A stretch of DNA of 64,000 nt from Accumulibacter sp031732795 (GTDB lineage: Bacteria > Pseudomonadota > Gammaproteobacteria > Burkholderiales > Rhodocyclaceae). The position numbers and the translations under genes are program-made. How positions within the stretch are numbered: position 1 is the stretch's first letter; each line of letters starts with the position of its first letter. Positions 1 to 7,075 of the stretch are shown here, piece after piece. Below the pieces are notes generated by a model. It had not been told where the DNA came from. It saw only the letters and a program-made list of their open reading frames with translations, and did no database searches. The DNA is taken from positions 1 through 64,000 of the forward strand of contig JAVMKC010000115.1 of the NCBI GenBank assembly GCA_031732795.1, in the 5' to 3' direction.

Positions 1-82
1 GCAATGGGGCGCAGTATAGCAAAAAACCCACTAATATGTTAGCGCTTATGCCCCTGCCCCCGATGGCCTGGCCTTCATGGCA

Positions 83-463
83 TCACTCTGCGGCGACGGC
101 GAAAGACCACAGCCAAGGATCGATGTGGGCGATATCAAACGTGCTCGACTCAAGCATTTGCATCATCTCCGCGTAGATCTGCAGTGGCGCACGCCCCAAG
201 CGCCAGCCGTTGATGCGCAGGAACACGTCGGCCGCTGCAAAGGCGATGCGCTTGTTCCCGTCCACGAACGGGTGGTTGATCGCCAGGCTTTCCAGAAGAG
301 CAGCCGCCTCGGCCACGATGTCATCGTAGTAGCCGGTTTGCGGGCGGAACAGTGCGGCCTCCAGTGCCCCAAGATCACGCACGCCCGGCGCGCCGCCATG
401 CCGCTGCATCAGCACCGTGTGCATGCCCAGCACATCGGCCACGGTCAGGTAATCGTGCGCCAC
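83..463 (-). CDS. doc: Fic/Doc-family toxin of a toxin-antitoxin pair
   Basis: This is a 126-residue Doc-type Fic protein. Doc toxins transfer a phosphate from ATP to elongation factor EF-Tu and so stop translation. The Fic core motif is visible as HPFVDGNKRIAF at residues 64-75, with the catalytic His and the nucleotide-binding Asn-Lys-Arg. The length matches P1-type Doc. The start is GTG at 463, three bases after the stop of the upstream antitoxin gene, so the two are almost certainly one operon. Toxin identity is clear from the motif; the target is known for the family and not shown here. Confidence 0.88.
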   Translation of the reverse strand: MAHDYLTVADVLGMHTVLMQRHGGAPGVRDLGALEAALFRPQTGYYDDIVAEAAALLESLAINHPFVDGNKRIAFAAADVFLRINGWRLGRAPLQIYAEMMQMLESSTFDIAHIDPWLWSFAVAAE

Positions 464-466
464 GGG

Positions 467-697
467 TTACTTGGCCAGTTCGCGGTAGAGGCTGTCGAAC
501 TCATCGAGGCTGGAGGCGAACGAAGCCATCACGTGACGGCGGGGGCGCTGCTTTTGCTGCCGGTCGATGTAGTCGCGCAGAGCTTCGTCAAGCACCGCCT
601 GGAACTGGCGGCCCTGGCTTTCTGCGATCTGGCGCAACGCGGCCAGCACATCGGGTGCGGCCTGGGAGGAAAACTTCTCGCGGACAGCAGTCGTCAT
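467..697 (-). CDS. Ribbon-helix-helix type antitoxin partner of Doc
   Basis: This 76-residue protein is encoded directly before doc. Its middle (roughly residues 14-45) has the pattern of a ribbon-helix-helix protein with a long basic helix, ending in a charged tail that would wrap the toxin. Antitoxins of this kind neutralise the toxin and repress their own promoter. Start choice: an in-frame ATG lies five codons upstream at 712, but the GGAG at about 704-707 is well placed for the ATG at 697, so 697 is preferred. Identification rests mainly on size, fold pattern and position beside doc. Confidence 0.75.
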   Translation of the reverse strand: MTTAVREKFSSQAAPDVLAALRQIAESQGRQFQAVLDEALRDYIDRQQKQRPRRHVMASFASSLDEFDSLYRELAK

Positions 698-789
698 GGC
701 TATCTCCATCATGATTCATCTTGACGTTTCATGATAGAGCAAGATGAGAAAGTTTGCCACCCGCTGGATGGCGTTCGATGCCTGACTGG

Positions 790-1324
790 TGGCCTTGGTT
801 GACGGTGAGCCTGAGCACGTAAGTCGTTTTTTTATACACATACATCTGCGCCTACTCGCGGGCCAGACGGAGAAGCATGGCCGGTTGCATGAACTTGGTG
901 TTGAAGGCCGGCCGATAGGCGTCGGCCAGATGGCGGTTGGCGCCCGCCATGTCGCTGCTCCCGGCCAGCGCCAGTTCCCGGGCTGACGGTCCTGATGGGT
1001 GCGAAACATCCGTTTGGGGCACCCGCGTGCTTCCGGTGAGTAGGCGGCGATCCTCTCGATTCCGAGGCGCTTCATCGCCTGCTCGAATGGCGTCAGATTT
1101 TGCTTGTCCACCTGGCCCCCAGCGTCCGGCGTAGGCCAGTAATGGTTGCCGCAGTCCGAATAGAAGGTCGAGAAGAATCCCCGTGATGCAATGACTTCAC
1201 GGATGCCTCGCAGGCGGCTCATCGTGCCTTCTTCCTCCACGAAGAACATCGAGTAGTGCTCGTTGGTCGTGTCGTCCATGGTCACGATCAGATCCCAACG
1301 CTGTCCAGCGATCCACGATTTTTT
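790..1324 (-). pseudogene. Decayed ISNCY-type transposase fragment
   Basis: Minus-strand translation gives the integrase-type core of an ISNCY-like DDE transposase: WDLIVTMDDTTNEHYSMFF, then FFVEEEG, then a YSPEARG stretch followed by FRTHQDR. After about position 985 the family-like sequence (ELALAG...MAGANRHLADAYRP) continues in another frame, so there is a frameshift. The N-terminal half of the transposase is absent: the match stops where a REPIN-like repeat begins at 1325. Any open reading frame running on to 1465 is an artefact of reading through that repeat. No functional transposase or paired insertion-sequence ends were seen. Confidence 0.75.
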
Positions 1325-1459
1325 GGGTTCCCAAGGTCCGCCTTGGGAACCCCATTTTTGAAATTCCAGCTTGCGGACCGCGGCTTCGCACATCAGATCA
1401 GGCTGGGAAAGGAAGCTAGAGCTTCCCAGAGTGGGTTCCCAAGGTGGACCTTGGGAACC
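1325..1459. repeat. REPIN/BIME-like bipartite palindromic repeat, copy 1
   Basis: Two near-perfect palindromes flank a core of about 80 bases. The left one has arms GGGTTCCCAAGG and CCTTGGGAACCC (1325-1352); the right one has arms GGTTCCCAAGGT and ACCTTGGGAACC (1434-1459). The whole 135-base unit recurs, inverted and about 90% alike by eye, at 52161-52295, and in decayed form at 48599-48702; a single palindrome sits at 33169-33194. It truncates the neighbouring transposase remnant. Two palindromes around a conserved core resemble REPIN/BIME elements; the mobiliser is not in this window. Confidence 0.8.
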
Positions 1460-1481
1460 AGGCACGGGTGGTGTTTATGCA

Positions 1482-1500
1482 GCCTAACGTTGGAGTTCGG
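1482..1500 (-). other. attC-like core (possible integron cassette end)
   Basis: On the minus strand, about 85-100 bases after the stop of the small membrane-protein gene, the sequence reads GAACTCCAACGTTAGGC. This resembles the 3-prime end of an integron attC site, where GTTAGGC is the R-prime core (GTTRRRY). A complementary left half (RYYYAAC) could not be found near the stop codon, so this may be a decayed site or chance. No integrase gene is in the window. Confidence 0.3.
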
Positions 1501-1583
1501 CTGCCGGAGCGCGCAGCGCGGAGTAGACCCAAAAGCGTAGCTTCTGAACGGTCGGCTGGAGCGAGAGTCGATAGCGAATTGTG

Positions 1584-1868
1584 TTACGGAAGAAGGACAT
1601 TGCCATATCCAAGAAAAAAGGCTGTGCCGCAGACGATTGCGCTGCCGAGAACAAGAATTTGGGCCAGGGGTATGCGTAACAATGCCATGGCAGCAGAGGC
1701 GAAAAGAAAAATGGCAACGAAGAGTGCGACGAGATACTGCCCAGAATTGGCTAAATGAAAAAGCCATGAAACCCCAAGATAGCCAAGAAAGCAAACGCCA
1801 ACGAGTAGCGTGACAACGAACCCCAGGCTTTCGAGGTCAGAGACGAAATTGGCGATACGGGAAATCAT
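1584..1868 (-). CDS. Small hypothetical membrane protein
   Basis: This is a 94-residue protein of unknown family. It is strongly hydrophobic, with about three membrane-spanning stretches (residues 15-37, 43-62 and 66-90) after a short polar N-terminus (MISRIANFVSDLES). Neighbouring features are a toxin-antitoxin pair, a transposase remnant and an attC-like core, which suggests a cargo gene in an accessory region, possibly an old integron cassette. The ribosome binding site before ATG 1868 is poor. It is lower in GC than the eCIS genes. A real small membrane protein is plausible, but no function can be assigned. Confidence 0.5.
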   Translation of the reverse strand: MISRIANFVSDLESLGFVVTLLVGVCFLGYLGVSWLFHLANSGQYLVALFVAIFLFASAAMALLRIPLAQILVLGSAIVCGTAFFLGYGNVLLP

Positions 1869-2272
1869 GGTGCTTTAACGTAAAGTAGTCAGCATTATGA
1901 CAAGGTTTGTCTTTCGTGGGCAATTGATGATTGACGCGGATCATCTCGCAAATATTTATTTTTATTAAATTATCTTAGGTTTGCGCATGGGCTTGTATGC
2001 ATCGCCTCCCGTCAAAGCCTGCAAGGCGGCTAAAAGGCCGTCGCTCTGTAGAGTAAAGAAATAGCGCGTCCAGAGTCGCAGAGTCCTTTCTCTGACGTGA
2101 ACCGTGGAGACTGGCAATCAGCAAAATCGCAGCCGGTGAAATTTTTGAATGAGCGGGGAACCCGTTAAATGCCAATTGACAGCCTTCGTCCGACCTCGGC
2201 ACACTCTGCCACCTAAATTAACCGCGCCGTCTTTTTGCGCCGTCTTTCTGTTAAGCCAGCCCATTTTTGTCG
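1869..2272. other. Non-coding accessory stretch, AT-rich around 1950-1975
   Basis: About 400 bases without a supportable gene. A short A+T-rich run near 1950-1975 stands out against the GC-rich surroundings and could hold promoters for the flanking genes, but no convincing paired -35/-10 was found. Overlapping short reading frames on both strands have unconvincing composition. Confidence 0.4.
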
Positions 2273-2672
2273 ATGGAGAATTCGATGCCACTGCCTCACG
2301 TACAAAATCAATGGACGTTTCCGATAGATCAAGCCGTGCGCAAGGCACTCGATGACTCTCCTACAGAATTCGAATTGCTGTGTTCTGAATCTGGTCTGGA
2401 TGAAATTGCTGGAGATGATGGGGAATATTTGTTCGAGGTTTCTGACATCTACGGTCAGCGTTACCAAGAAATGGTCGCTGAAATTTCAAAAACGGTTGGT
2501 GCCGGTTTTCCTTGGCGAACTACCGGAGGCGTTGGAATGGGCCGATACGCTGGGAATCGAACCGACATTTGACAAGATTGCTGTTTGGGCTACGGAAGGA
2601 AAGCACGTCTATCTTCAGTTCATATGGGAAGACGGAGACTGTCCCATCGTCATTTCGCTTGGCGCAGGTTGA
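2273..2672 (+). pseudogene. Frameshifted hypothetical gene (one extra T near 2508-2511)
   Basis: Reading from ATG 2273 gives about 79 natural-looking residues (starting MENSMPLPHVQNQWTFP) up to the run GGTTTTCC at 2506-2513. The sensible sequence then continues one frame over: FLGELPEALEWADTLG, then a stretch ending CPIVISLGAG, with stop at 2670-2672. Removing one T from the run restores a single reading frame of about 132 residues reading KTVGAGFLGELPEALEWA across the join. The family is not recognised. It is either a recently broken gene or a sequencing error. It lies just upstream of the eCIS promoter and is not clearly part of that system. Confidence 0.55.
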
Positions 2673-2784
2673 ACCGGTCCGAGGCTGGCGGTGGCGTGAT
2701 TTTTTGAGAAGCCAAATCCGCTGGACGATTCCATTCTTCTCCTGGATCTGCGCGATAAAGCAGCGCCATAGGGTTTTCGCTTCG

Positions 2785-2814
2785 TTGACAACAGTCGTTC
2801 AGTCTCGGCATACT
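2785..2814 (+). promoter_or_regulatory. Candidate sigma70 promoter of the eCIS operon
   Basis: TTGACA at 2785-2790 is followed, after 18 bases, by CATACT at 2809-2814. This is a consensus -35 and a good -10 in a region that otherwise lacks genes. Transcription from here would give a leader of about 135 bases before the DUF4255 gene at 2958. The leader contains a hairpin at 2891-2914 (GGCCTTGCC / GGCAAAGCC). Because nearly all downstream genes overlap, this may be the main promoter for the injector. Inferred from motif and position only. Confidence 0.5.
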
Positions 2815-2957
2815 GACTCCGTCTTTCGACATGCAGTTCCTGCCAGGGCGTCGACCGCCCACCGCGCTTCAAGATGGCGCGGCTGTACCGGGCCTTGCCC
2901 CATGAGGCAAAGCCATCGATCGCAGGCTGTTTCGTCCTCGTTTGGGGGGAGAACGGG

Positions 2958-3524
2958 ATGTTCATTGCAGGCGCCAGCGCCAGTCTCAGACGACTTCTCG
3001 AAGACCGACTGATCGCCGAAGGCGGGTTGGACGGGTATACCGTGTCGTTGTTTTCGACCCGTCACTTCACGGCGTCGATCGTTAATCATGTCGTCCTTTT
3101 TCTCTACCGCGTCGAGGTGGATGAGACGCGGCGCAACGTCGATCTGTCGCGACGGATGGCGAGCGCGCCGCGGCGGGCGGCGCTTGGTCTCGAGCTGCAT
3201 TATCTGCTGACCGTGTGGGGCAACCAGAATGCCGAGGGCGAGCAGATCATGCTTGCCCGGTGCATGGATATCCTCGACCGACATGCCTTGCTCAGCGGAG
3301 CGCTGCTTTCGCCGGCGTATCCCTGGGAACCCGAGGATGCCTTGCGGGTGTCGCTGGCGCATTTGTCGACCGAGGACATGCTGCGCCTGTGGGACAGTCT
3401 GGAGCCGCCGTATCAGTTGTCGGTGCCGTATGTGCTGCGCACCGCCCGTCTGGCGGCGCGTGATCTGTCCGACCCGTCGATCGTCGATAGCCGCACGCTG
3501 GTCGGCGTGCCGGCGGTGCCTTGA
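2958..3524 (+). CDS. DUF4255 protein (Pvc16/Afp16-like tail terminator)
   Basis: This 188-residue protein matches the DUF4255 / Pvc16 N-terminal family. In Afp and PVC particles, members cap the end of the tube-sheath and set tail termination. The typical N-terminus (MFIAGASASLRRLLEDRL) and the later LGLELHYLLTVW stretch with a run of helices to residue 180 are visible. ATG 2958 is chosen because family members begin with this helix and a purine-rich GGGGGGAGAACGGG precedes it; the frame stays open further upstream but without family-like sequence. It is the first structural gene of the array and its stop overlaps the next start (TGATG). Confidence 0.85.
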   Translation: MFIAGASASLRRLLEDRLIAEGGLDGYTVSLFSTRHFTASIVNHVVLFLYRVEVDETRRNVDLSRRMASAPRRAALGLELHYLLTVWGNQNAEGEQIMLARCMDILDRHALLSGALLSPAYPWEPEDALRVSLAHLSTEDMLRLWDSLEPPYQLSVPYVLRTARLAARDLSDPSIVDSRTLVGVPAVP

Positions 3525-4390
3525 TGGCTTTGCTGGTCGAACGTCCGCTCGATTGGGCCGGCCGGCACGGTGCCGAGCGGCTGACCGCCGTCGGCGTGCT
3601 GGCGCTGCGTCCGCGACGCTACCTCAGCGACGGTGTTCCGCCGGCGTTGGCGACGATCGCCGGGCTGCGTCTGCGGGTCGATGGGTTCAGCGAGTTGCCG
3701 TACTGGCATGTCAGTACTGGTTTATACGGTTATCTGCGTCTGCCGGCCGGCGAATGGCGGATCGAAATCGACGATCCGGCGCGGCGCTATCTGGCGCAGG
3801 CAGTGCTGGCCAACGTTCCTGATCGACGCGGCGTCCGCCAGGCGCTGGAAGCGGGGGGCGTGCCGCCGCCCGGCAGCCCGGGGCCGCTGCTGCTCGATCT
3901 GGCGTTGCGGCCGTCGCCGGAAATGGCTTTGCCGCCGGGCGGCACCGCCTTGTGGGGGGTGCTGCGCGACAGTGTCGGCGGCCGGCCGGTGGTCGGCGCC
4001 GTGCTGTCGCTGGCCACGGTCAATCAGGGTCTCGCCGACACGGTCAGCACCCTGAGCGGCGTCGACGGCAGCTACCTGCTGGTCTTGCCCGGCGAGGTGA
4101 TCGACCGTTCGGTCAATCCGCCGCAGCGTAATTTCGAACGTCTGCTCACCGTGCGCCGGCCGCTGCCAGCGCTGTCGACGACGCTGGCGCAGCGCGGGTT
4201 GCTGGCCGGGCAGCCGGCAGATGTGTTCACTCTGAGCTCGGTGCAACGCGATGCGCTGTTCGCGGCGCCGGCTGTCTTTCGCTTGCGCGCCGGCAACGGC
4301 GATTCGCGTTCGCCGGTGAACGGGCAGAATCCCTTGCTGCCGCTGGTCGTCGGCCAGCGCGGCCGCTGGGATGTCGAGCTGTTGCCATGA
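3524..4390 (+). CDS. eCIS-associated protein with carboxypeptidase-regulatory-like beta domain
   Basis: A 288-residue protein coupled to the DUF4255 gene by a TGATG overlap. Residues about 140-190 (GVLRDSVGGRPVVGAVLSL, then GVDGSYLLVLPGEV) look like the carboxypeptidase regulatory-like / beta-sandwich repeat often seen in extracellular structural proteins. The N-terminal part (LRLRVDGFSELPYWHVSTG, then LRLPAGEWRIEIDDPARRY) is also beta-rich. Genes of this type commonly follow DUF4255 genes in eCIS clusters. A surface or cap role is inferred; no catalytic residues are expected. ATG 3524 is used rather than the upstream TTG 3521. Confidence 0.65.
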   Translation: MALLVERPLDWAGRHGAERLTAVGVLALRPRRYLSDGVPPALATIAGLRLRVDGFSELPYWHVSTGLYGYLRLPAGEWRIEIDDPARRYLAQAVLANVPDRRGVRQALEAGGVPPPGSPGPLLLDLALRPSPEMALPPGGTALWGVLRDSVGGRPVVGAVLSLATVNQGLADTVSTLSGVDGSYLLVLPGEVIDRSVNPPQRNFERLLTVRRPLPALSTTLAQRGLLAGQPADVFTLSSVQRDALFAAPAVFRLRAGNGDSRSPVNGQNPLLPLVVGQRGRWDVELLP

Positions 4391-4626
4391 TCGCGGCCGG
4401 GACGCTGACCCCCCTTGCCACGACCGGCGGGCGTTCCGGCGCAGAGACCGGTGCCGCTGAGACCGGTGCCGCTGAGACCGGTGCCGCTGAGACCGGTGCC
4501 GTTGAGTCAGTACCGTTTTCTCCGACCTCTCGGCCCGCCGGGCGGAGGAGTTTCCGCGCCGCGGCCGCCGGCTGTCGCCGAGGCGCGATTTTGATCTTGC
4601 CACTGATGGAGGGCCACCATGCCTGA
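4387..4626 (+). CDS. Possible small repeat-containing ORF between cap and sheath genes
   Basis: A 79-codon frame begins with ATGA overlapping the previous stop and runs into the start of the sheath gene. Its N-terminal third encodes four ETGAA repeats from a 15-base tandem repeat (4444-4503); the rest is Arg/Ala-rich. Composition is not convincing and no family is recognised. The frame may exist mainly because the region is GC-rich, but the coupled start makes translation possible. Confidence 0.3.
   Translation: MIAAGTLTPLATTGGRSGAETGAAETGAAETGAAETGAVESVPFSPTSRPAGRRSFRAAAAGCRRGAILILPLMEGHHA
4444..4503. repeat. 15-bp tandem repeat, four copies
   Basis: Four head-to-tail copies of GAGACCGGTGCCGCT (the last ends GTT). 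As a multiple of three it keeps the frame open (Glu-Thr-Gly-Ala-Ala). It lies in the spacer between the carboxypeptidase-regulatory-like gene and the first sheath gene. Confidence 0.9.
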
Positions 4627-6481
4627 ATACCTCGCTCCGGGAGTTTACGTAGAAGAAACCAGCTTTCGCGCCAAGTCCATCGAGGGCGTGGCGACCTCCA
4701 CCGCCGGCTTCGTCGGGCAGGCCCGTTTCGGGCCGACGCGGGGCCTGCCGACGCTGGTGACCAGTTTCGAAGAATTTCAGCGCGTTTTCGGCGATGCCGA
4801 CGAGCTGTTGTTCGAAGGGGTGCCGACGACCAATCATCTGGCGCATGCGGTGCGGCTGTTTTTCGAGAACGGTGGCAAGCGGGTGTATGTGGCGCGTGCC
4901 TTCCGGGCGCCCGCCGGTGGTAGCGTCGACGGCAGCCGCGCGCGCAGCGCCGATTCGCCGGCGCCCGAGGCGCTGTCGCTGCTCGGCACGGTCCGTCATA
5001 TCCGGGCGCGTTTTCCGGGGCGTGCCGGCAACCTGGTGATCAGCACGCAGGCGATCCGCAGCGGCAACCTGCTGATCGGCACCGCCGGCAACCGCACGGT
5101 CAGCGGCCTGCGACTGGGTGACGTCGTCGAAGTGGCTGGGGCGGTCAAGGACCGGGTGGTGCAGGCCAGCGGTCCGCAGGCGGTGGTCAGTGCCAACCTC
5201 TACGCGGCGTCTTTCGACGCCGCCGGCCGGCCGATCCTGTCGAACGCCGGCGGCACGCTCGACCAGAACGCGGCGAGCGTCGTCGCGGTGCAGAAGATCA
5301 CCGTCGATCTGCGCGTCGGCCCGAACGGCGACGGGTCGACCGGCGCGCGAGTCGAACAGTTTTCACGGCTGTCGCCGCACCCGGATTCGGACCAGTTCAT
5401 CGGCCGGGTGCTGCGTCATGAAGACCCGGATGCTGGCATCGAACCGCCGGCCGACCGCAGCCAGCGCGTCTATTTCGACCTCGGCGACCTGCCGAGTACC
5501 GCCGCCGAGCGCACCAGTCTGGCGCGCGACCTGCTGACCGCCCTGGTTTCGCATCCCAGCCTGACGCTGGCCGGTGGTTCCGACGGCCGGGTGGCCGACC
5601 CGGCGGCGTTCGCCGGTGGCGACAGCGGTCATTCGGCGCGCGGTCTGGCGGCGCTGGCCGAAATCGAGGATATCGCCATCGTCAGCGCGCCGGGCGCCGC
5701 GGCGCTGGCCGACAGTGACGACCAGCAGAACGTCCGCGACGCGCTGATTTCGCATTGCGAACTGCTCCGTTACCGTTTCGCCATCCTCGCCGGGCCGGCG
5801 ACCGCCGATCAGGCGCAGATCCGCGAAGTGCGCGGCCAGCACGATTCGAAGTACGCGGCGATCTATTACCCGTGGCTGGTGACCAGCGCCCCCGGCGGCG
5901 CCCGTGAAACGCTGCAGTTGTCGCCGGAGGGAGCGATGGCCGGCATCTACGCGCGCAGCGACATCGAACGCGGGGTGCATAAGGCGCCGGCCAACGAGAC
6001 GGTGCGCGGCATCCTGCGTTTCTCGCGCAACGTGAACAAGGGCGAGCAGGACGTGCTCAACCCCGAGGGCATCAACTGCCTGCGTTTCTTCGAAGGCCGC
6101 GGCTACCGCGTCTGGGGCGCGCGGACGATCAGTTCCGACCCGGAATGGACTTACATCAACGTCCGTCGGCTGTTCATCTACCTCGAGCACTCGATCGACC
6201 GCGGCACGCAGTGGGCGGTTTTCGAGCCGAACAACGAGGAACTGTGGCTGAAGATCCGGCTGACCATCGAAGGTTTTCTCTACGACGTCTGGCGTAGCGG
6301 CGCGCTGCTCGGCTCGCGGCCGTCGGAGGCGTATTTCGTGCGCTGCGACCGCAGCACGATGAGCCAGTCGGACCTCGACAACGGCCGGCTGATCTGCCTG
6401 ATCGGCGTCGCGCCGACCAAGCCCGCCGAGTTCGTCATCTTCCGCATCGGCCAATGGACCGCCGACGCCTCGATCATCTGA
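4619..6481 (+). CDS. eCIS contractile sheath protein 1
   Basis: This 620-residue protein is a phage-type tail sheath subunit (Afp2/Pvc2-like). Sheath subunits stack around the inner tube and contract to drive it into a target. Family marks are the N-terminus EYLAPGVYVEE, the FGPTRGLP...TSFEEFQRVFG stretch (about residues 37-60), and the conserved C-terminal domain from about residue 505 (YINVRRLFIYLEHSI, then WAVFEPNNEELW, then IGVAPTKPAEFVIFRI). A strong GGAGG lies eight bases before ATG 4619. It is followed by a tube gene, the usual pairing. It is shorter than the second sheath and is more likely the main sheath. Confidence 0.95.
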   Translation: MPEYLAPGVYVEETSFRAKSIEGVATSTAGFVGQARFGPTRGLPTLVTSFEEFQRVFGDADELLFEGVPTTNHLAHAVRLFFENGGKRVYVARAFRAPAGGSVDGSRARSADSPAPEALSLLGTVRHIRARFPGRAGNLVISTQAIRSGNLLIGTAGNRTVSGLRLGDVVEVAGAVKDRVVQASGPQAVVSANLYAASFDAAGRPILSNAGGTLDQNAASVVAVQKITVDLRVGPNGDGSTGARVEQFSRLSPHPDSDQFIGRVLRHEDPDAGIEPPADRSQRVYFDLGDLPSTAAERTSLARDLLTALVSHPSLTLAGGSDGRVADPAAFAGGDSGHSARGLAALAEIEDIAIVSAPGAAALADSDDQQNVRDALISHCELLRYRFAILAGPATADQAQIREVRGQHDSKYAAIYYPWLVTSAPGGARETLQLSPEGAMAGIYARSDIERGVHKAPANETVRGILRFSRNVNKGEQDVLNPEGINCLRFFEGRGYRVWGARTISSDPEWTYINVRRLFIYLEHSIDRGTQWAVFEPNNEELWLKIRLTIEGFLYDVWRSGALLGSRPSEAYFVRCDRSTMSQSDLDNGRLICLIGVAPTKPAEFVIFRIGQWTADASII

Positions 6482-6524
6482 GCCGTGCGACCGGCGATCA
6501 TTCGATTTTTTGAGGAGACCAGTC

Positions 6525-6980
6525 ATGGCCACCCTGCGTGAGGACCCGTACGGTCCGTTCAATTTCAAGGTCACCATCAACCCGGCCAGCGGCGGCGAAT
6601 TCCGCGGCGGTTTTTCCGACGTTTCCGGTTTATCGACCGAAATCACTTATGCCGACTACCGCGAAGGTACCGACGGCGCCAACCATCCGCGGAAAATCCC
6701 GCTGATGCACAAATCCGGCGACGTGACCCTCAAACGCGGCCTGGTCGCCGCGCTCGATCTGTGGAACTGGGTCAATCAGGTCCGCCGCGGCAACATGGAC
6801 GCGCGGGCGACGGTGGTCATCCAGTTGATGAGCGAAGACCACGCGGCGGTCGTCGCCTCGTGGAAACTGATCAACACCCGGCCGTCGAAATGGACCGGGC
6901 CGACGCTGGCCGCCAAAGGCGCCTCCGACGTGGCGATGGAGGAACTGACGCTGGTCTGCGAGGACGTGGAGTACGAATGA
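6525..6980 (+). CDS. eCIS inner tube protein 1
   Basis: A 151-residue T4 gp19-like tail tube protein (Afp1/Pvc1-like). Hexamers stack into the rigid inner tube that carries cargo. Visible family sequence includes PYGPFNFKV at the start, GGFSDVSGLSTEI (residues 26-38), the charged loop YREGTDGANHPRKIP, and a LKRGL stretch near residue 70. ATG 6525 follows GAGGAG by about eight bases; an upstream in-frame GTG-type extension lacks support. It follows sheath 1 after a 43-base gap and is likely the bulk tube subunit. Confidence 0.93.
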   Translation: MATLREDPYGPFNFKVTINPASGGEFRGGFSDVSGLSTEITYADYREGTDGANHPRKIPLMHKSGDVTLKRGLVAALDLWNWVNQVRRGNMDARATVVIQLMSEDHAAVVASWKLINTRPSKWTGPTLAAKGASDVAMEELTLVCEDVEYE

Positions 6981-7075
6981 TCGGCCGGGGAGGGCAGGCG
7001 CCCGGCCGGCGGCCAGGCGCGCCGCCATGCGGGCAGCCATCGCCGTCGGCGCTTGAGACAGGCTTGCGGCGATGA
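6977..7075 (+). CDS. Possible 32-codon coupling ORF between tube 1 and sheath 2
   Basis: This tiny frame starts in an ATGA that overlaps the tube-1 stop and ends in a TGA that overlaps the ATG of sheath 2 at 7072. It encodes MIGRGGQAPGRRPG followed by a Pro/Gly-rich tail. Product function is unlikely. Its value may be to carry ribosomes across a 91-base gap so that sheath 2 remains coupled. Other eCIS loci have a small gene near this position, but no sequence match to it is visible. Confidence 0.3.
   Translation: MIGRGGQAPGRRPGAPPCGQPSPSALETGLRR

Noticed and set aside
716..1465. 249-codon intact transposase gene
   Set aside because: The first part translates the REPIN-like repeat and the last part is out of frame relative to the family; only a broken internal fragment is genuine.
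5363..6646. Long antisense reading frame opposite sheath 1 (427 codons)
   Set aside because: Composition is Arg/Gln-rich in the pattern expected opposite a GC-rich gene; no family sequence, and the plus-strand sheath is certain. The same applies to other long antisense frames, for example at 6871-9120 and 15788-18091.
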